From NCBI RefSeq assembly GCF_900101885.1, contig NZ_FNAN01000010.1, positions 1-64,000 of the forward strand: a DNA stretch of 64,000 bases, in the 5' to 3' direction. Of the stretch, positions 60,632 through 64,000 are shown in pieces; the first letter of the stretch is position 1, and each line of letters opens with the position of its first letter. The notes under the pieces are model-generated. The model made no database searches. It saw only the letters and a program-made list of their open reading frames with translations, and was not told the DNA's origin. Source of the DNA: Dyadobacter soli (GTDB taxonomy: Bacteria > Bacteroidota > Bacteroidia > Cytophagales > Spirosomataceae). The translations under genes were made by a program, and so were the position numbers.

Positions 60632-61215
60632 ACAAGTTTGACCTGGTCGATGAGCTTGAAAAATTCTTTAAAGCATTTGGCGGTAAGGCGCGCGTCTTCC
60701 AATGCGTTATGCGTTTCCTCTTCCCGCTCGAACCCGAAATAGCTCGCGACAGAGCCCAGGCTTAGCGAACGCGGGACCTGTTTGCCGTTTTTTTCGAGGA
60801 TCTGGAAAAACAAATAGGAAACAGTGTGGAGGTCGAGCTGCTTGTTGGAGAAGCCCCACTTCATTTTCTCATTGCGGTAAGCGAAACGGAGGAAGTTGAT
60901 ATCGTTGATCACGCTCTGGCCGCAAATGATCACATTCGCGAGGCTGGGTTTGCCGGCGTTGAGTTTTTTGATCCATTTCTCAAATTCGGGCAGCACGTCG
61001 TAAATCATCGGCGCATCTTCGAGGTCGTCGAGCGAGAGGCCGTGTACTTCTTCCGATTTGACGGAAAATGCTTCTTCGTTTTCGGGATAGACATTTTGCA
61101 GATAGGTTCCCAGCGAGCGCCAGTTGTCGTCGAAAAACTCCGCACCGATCTGGATAATCTCGTTCCAACCCGGTTCCGGCCCGGTCATTTCGATATCTAA
61201 AACAAGGAAGGACAT
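60628..61215 (-). CDS. DEDDh-type 3'-5' exonuclease
   Basis: A 195-residue exonuclease of the RNase T/DNA polymerase III epsilon fold: Exo I DIEMTG (Asp7, Glu9), Exo II in ICGQSVINDINFLRFAYRNE (Asp), Exo III ETHNALEDARLTAKCF with His and Asp. It degrades DNA or RNA from the 3' end; the substrate is unknown. It is upstream of and coupled to the bestrophin gene. TAAGTTTG (minus strand, 61263-61270) lies 48 bases upstream of its start. Confidence 0.92.
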   Translation of the reverse strand: MSFLVLDIEMTGPEPGWNEIIQIGAEFFDDNWRSLGTYLQNVYPENEEAFSVKSEEVHGLSLDDLEDAPMIYDVLPEFEKWIKKLNAGKPSLANVIICGQSVINDINFLRFAYRNEKMKWGFSNKQLDLHTVSYLFFQILEKNGKQVPRSLSLGSVASYFGFEREEETHNALEDARLTAKCFKEFFKLIDQVKLV

Positions 61216-61262
61216 AGGCGGATTAGCGGGGCTGTGTGAAAAATGGTCATGATTTGGAAACT

Positions 61263-61295
61263 CAAACTTATAGTTTTGTGTACAAAATTATGCAA
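61263..61295 (-). promoter_or_regulatory. Candidate promoter of exonuclease-bestrophin operon
   Basis: On the minus strand TTG (61295-61293), 22 bases, then TAAGTTTG (61270-61263) fits the Bacteroidota pattern, with slightly wide spacing. Confidence 0.4.
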
Positions 61296-61338
61296 TCATT
61301 GCATGCAAGAAGATTCTAAAAACACTCATTTATAGCAA

Positions 61339-62496
61339 ATGGCTATCGATTTTAAAGAAATTCCGTCCCCGTGTTTCGTATTGGAAGAGGAATTGCTCCG
61401 CAAAAACCTCGAACTCATCGACTCGGTGCAGCAAGCGGCGGGATGCCAGATTATCCTCGCATTGAAGGGTTTTTCGATGTACAGCGCCTTCCCGATCGTG
61501 AAGGAATACCTTTCCGGCGCCACCGCCAGTTCGTTGAACGAGGTGAAGCTGATCAACGATTTCATGGGTTACCAGTCGCATACCTACATGCCTGCGTATC
61601 TCGACAATGAGTTTGAGGAGATCATGCAGCGCAGCAGTCATATTACCTTCAATTCGCTGAGCCAGTGGGAGCGGTTCCAGGGCAGGGTAGAGGCCTACAA
61701 GGCAGCGAATCCTGATAAGACGCTTTCGTGCGGTATCCGCGTGAACCCGCAATACTCGGAGGTGGCCACGGACATGTATAACCCTTGCGTACCCGGCTCG
61801 CGCCTGGGCGTTACGCGCGATAAGCTACCCGACGAGCTTCCCGCAGGGATCGACGGCATTCACTTTCATACGCTCTGCGAAAATGGCAGCGACACTTTGG
61901 AGCGCACACTCGCGGCATTGGAAAAAAGGTTCGGCGATTTACTGCATCAGGCCAAGTGGCTCAATATGGGCGGCGGTCACCTGATGACAAGGGAAGGATA
62001 TGATATTAGTAAGCTAATAAAATTAGTTAGTACTATAAAGGAAAAGTACAATCTGGAAGTGATCCTGGAACCCGGCTCAGCCATCGCCTGGCGCACCGGA
62101 ATTCTGTACACGACAGTACTGGATGTGCTCGACAGCCAGGGCATCGACGTAGCCATTCTGGACACCTCTTTCGCCGCCCATATGCCCGACACCCTGGAGA
62201 TGCCTTACAAGCCTGCGATACGTGGCGCGCACCAGGAGCCGGTCGCAGGAAAACCGACGTACAGACTAGGTGGAATGACCTGCCTCGCAGGCGACTACAT
62301 GGGCGACTACTCGTTCGACAAGCCGCTCGAAATTGGGGATAAAATCATATTTGAGGATATGATCCACTATACCATGGTGAAGACTACAACATTTAACGGT
62401 GTTAATTTACCTTCCATCGGGATATGGAAAACTGACCAGGAATTTCGACTCGTACGCTCGTACGGCTACGAAAGTTTCAAGGACAGGTTATCGTAG
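61339..62496 (+). CDS. nspC: Carboxynorspermidine/carboxyspermidine decarboxylase
   Basis: A 385-residue PLP enzyme of the alanine-racemase-fold decarboxylase group. It converts carboxynorspermidine or carboxyspermidine to norspermidine or spermidine. The PLP lysine is in LALKGFSMYSAFPIV; GGGH is in LNMGGGHLMTREGYDISKLI; DTSFAAHMPDTLEMP and GGMTCLAGDYMGDYSF are family blocks. The length is normal. The matching dehydrogenase is not in the window. Confidence 0.95.
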   Translation: MAIDFKEIPSPCFVLEEELLRKNLELIDSVQQAAGCQIILALKGFSMYSAFPIVKEYLSGATASSLNEVKLINDFMGYQSHTYMPAYLDNEFEEIMQRSSHITFNSLSQWERFQGRVEAYKAANPDKTLSCGIRVNPQYSEVATDMYNPCVPGSRLGVTRDKLPDELPAGIDGIHFHTLCENGSDTLERTLAALEKRFGDLLHQAKWLNMGGGHLMTREGYDISKLIKLVSTIKEKYNLEVILEPGSAIAWRTGILYTTVLDVLDSQGIDVAILDTSFAAHMPDTLEMPYKPAIRGAHQEPVAGKPTYRLGGMTCLAGDYMGDYSFDKPLEIGDKIIFEDMIHYTMVKTTTFNGVNLPSIGIWKTDQEFRLVRSYGYESFKDRLS

Positions 62497-62566
62497 TAAG
62501 AGTAAACGGATTTGTGAGTGTCGGTTACTTGTTGCCTGAACGAGTTCTCGGAAAAATTATAATGAT

Positions 62567-62642
62567 TGAATGACCGAATGATTGAATGATTGAATAATTT
62601 TTCTCTGGATACTATTCAATCATTCCATCATTCAATCATTCA
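62567..62642. repeat. Inverted repeat of TGAATGAT-type octamers
   Basis: Arms 62567-62596 and 62613-62642 are 30 bases each, match in 27 positions and consist of TGAATGAT-like 8-mers. The loop is 16 bases. It lies between convergent nspC and PIG-L genes, so it may act as a bidirectional terminator. Confidence 0.8.
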
Positions 62643-62648
62643 AAATTC

Positions 62649-63551
62649 CTATCGCGGCAGCATCGGAAACAGCCGTCTCACCTCCTCGGCAGAGGGCTGT
62701 TTTCCATATTCTGTGATCTCGAAAACTTCCACATATTTCACCTTTTCTGATTTCTCCGCACCGTACCATTTGTCGAGGGATGCCTTGATTTCCGGGGTTA
62801 CTGATGAGCGTCTTTCCATGGATGTGAAGAGCCATTTTTTGCGTTCCGCGACATCTTTGGGAACATTAGCAAGATCGCCATTTGTCCAAGGGAGCCACTC
62901 ATAAAATTGGGAAACGTGTGCGTCCAGTCCATCCACTTTTTTAGCAAGGGTTTCGGTGAGATCGATCGCAATATCGGGGCGGAATGGGTTGGGTCTTTGG
63001 AAACGGTCGCGGAAATAGAGGAATACCGGGTTTTTGGTGAGCGGAGGAACGCTGCTTAAAATATTGGGCACAATGACCAGATATGCAGCATCTTGCACGA
63101 CCACGCCCGTGTTGCGGTGATCGGGGTGGTAATCGTTCGTGCGCGGGGCAATGACTACGTCCGCATTCCATTCACGGATTTTACGTATCACGGCCAGGCG
63201 GTTTTCGAGGGTAGGGAAGAGCTCGCCGTCGTGGTTGTCGAGAATGTCGTATTGGATTCCCCAGCGGCGTGCAGCTTCCTGTGCTTCCTTGTAACGGCGA
63301 TTAGCCAATTCTCCGCCGCCGATGTCCTGGTGGCCTTTGTCGCCATTCGTAAGCGAAACGAATTTCACTTTGTGGCCCATGGAAGCGTAAATGGAGGCCA
63401 CGCCCCCGGCACCCAGGTCGCAGTCGTCGGGGTGGGCACCGAATACGATAATGTTGAGTGTTTTCTTCGAATCGTTCGATTGTTGCGCCCAGGAAGCGGT
63501 TATGCAAAATAGCAATGCGGGAAGGAAAAGTAGCTTTCTGATCATTTTCAT
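62649..63551 (-). CDS. Secreted PIG-L family N-deacetylase
   Basis: A 300-residue protein with a signal peptide (MIRKLLFLPALLFCITASWA). The zinc motif is IIVFGAHPDDCDLGAGGVAS (H/D/D), and the second His comes from TNDYHPDHRNTGVVVQDAAY. PIG-L enzymes deacetylate N-acetylglucosaminyl lipids or related compounds; the exact substrate is unknown. Starts at 63551 or 63545 are equivalent in practice. Confidence 0.93.
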   Translation of the reverse strand: MKMIRKLLFLPALLFCITASWAQQSNDSKKTLNIIVFGAHPDDCDLGAGGVASIYASMGHKVKFVSLTNGDKGHQDIGGGELANRRYKEAQEAARRWGIQYDILDNHDGELFPTLENRLAVIRKIREWNADVVIAPRTNDYHPDHRNTGVVVQDAAYLVIVPNILSSVPPLTKNPVFLYFRDRFQRPNPFRPDIAIDLTETLAKKVDGLDAHVSQFYEWLPWTNGDLANVPKDVAERKKWLFTSMERRSSVTPEIKASLDKWYGAEKSEKVKYVEVFEITEYGKQPSAEEVRRLFPMLPR

Positions 63552-63676
63552 TAAGGTTTTTAAGGTTTAGAACAAGCGCAAAATAGAAATTAAATATTTG
63601 AAAAAATTATATTTGATAACCTGCCAGACAGCCAGGGGCTTATTGTGTTCCAGCCAAATATTTAAACAGGCCCCGC

Positions 63677-63706
63677 TTAGATTCTTCTAATAATCCTGTA
63701 TCTTTG
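63677..63706 (+). promoter_or_regulatory. pyrG promoter candidate
   Basis: TATCTTTG (63699-63706) fits the TAnnTTTG -7 box, 33 bases before the pyrG ATG. The -33 region (TTAG near 63677) is only a weak match. Confidence 0.5.
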
Positions 63707-63739
63707 TATCCCGTAATCATAGAAAAACAGCAAAGTCTT

Positions 63740-64000
63740 ATGGCTTCCAAAGCACGAAAGACCGCTAAGTACATTTTCGTTACGGGCGGTGTTACATCTT
63801 CACTTGGCAAGGGAATCATTGCCTCATCACTAGCTAAATTACTACAAGCGAGAGGTCTCTCAGTCACAATCCAGAAATTTGACCCGTATCTGAACATCGA
63901 TCCGGGTACCATGAATCCCTACGAGCACGGTGAATGCTACGTAACCGACGATGGAGCCGAAACCGATCTCGATCTGGGCCATTATGAGCGTTTTCTCAAC
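63740..64000 (+). CDS. pyrG: CTP synthase, 5' part (continues beyond window)
   Basis: The first 87 codons are present. [20 protein letters not shown] is the P-loop/synthetase N-terminus of CTP synthase, followed by [20 protein letters not shown] and [20 protein letters not shown], then [18 protein letters not shown]. These are nearly invariant in the family. The enzyme converts UTP to CTP using glutamine. The glutaminase half lies outside the window. Confidence 0.97.
   Translation, partial: MASKARKTAKYIFVTGGVTSSLGKGIIASSLAKLLQARGLSVTIQKFDPYLNIDPGTMNPYEHGECYVTDDGAETDLDLGHYERFLN

Noticed and set aside
62560..62645. Possible CRISPR-like short repeats
   Set aside because: Repeat unit is 8 bases with no spacers; it is an inverted repeat.
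1..64000. tRNA or rRNA genes
   Set aside because: No acceptor-stem/T-loop (GGTTCGAATCC-like) pattern with matching arms and no conserved rRNA blocks were noticed; the cloverleaf repeats lack tRNA landmarks.

Overview
The window looks like chromosomal DNA of a Bacteroidota bacterium of the order Cytophagales, most like a Dyadobacter/Spirosomaceae member. The evidence is T9SS-type C-terminal sorting domains, DUF1080 and M61/M64 secreted proteins, NspC, MocR-type regulators, and promoters of the Bacteroidota form TTG-N(about 20)-TAnnTTTG rather than TTGACA/TATAAT. Base composition is balanced, and genes are dense with many ATGA/TGATG overlaps. The genus is an inference. No rRNA, tRNA or CRISPR array was seen.

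Layout. 1-1045: a truncated transposase-OrfA-like gene and a 302-bp tandem duplication carrying palindromic, cloverleaf-like repeats. 1046-11400: lspA, a DUF1080 protein, an M61 peptidase, a three-repeat CBM-like T9SS protein, a radical-SAM/TIGR03915-like pair, a thioredoxin-fold protein without CxxC, a GNAT enzyme and an ECF sigma factor with a membrane partner. 11407-17718: sulfurtransferase, dihaem cytochrome c, AraC-YceI, a methyltransferase, an orphan T9SS sorting domain and a TPR membrane protein. 17797-30237: a vitamin-B6-flavoured stretch with two PNPOx-like proteins, two MocR regulators each beside a transporter gene, an XRE/92-aa divergent pair, a Zn/Cd P-type ATPase, mazEF, and an EamA-DinB-NTF2-PLP decarboxylase operon. 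30290-34481: a lipoprotein and two tandem M64 peptidases. 34532-38118: a ParA module, then an MFS/TetR efflux unit with a clear TetR operator.

38203-44500 is the main accessory block. One part is a tightly overlapping operon coding for a PD-(D/E)xK nuclease, a small antitoxin-like protein, a PIN toxin and an N6-adenine methyltransferase, apparently a restriction-modification system with a toxin-antitoxin pair inside it. Just upstream lies a three-gene cluster of two coiled-coil proteins and a membrane-anchored Ppx/GppA-like protein. 44668-51971: sugar isomerase, two more cloverleaf repeats, hydrolases, MFS and secreted proteins. 51977-58867: a TolC-RND-adaptor efflux operon with an AraC regulator; the RND permease has a canonical EF-hand loop in its central cytoplasmic segment. 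59026-64000: a small secreted protein, bestrophin, exonuclease, nspC, a PIG-L deacetylase and the start of pyrG.

All calls come from reading the sequence and knowledge of protein families; no database search was run.
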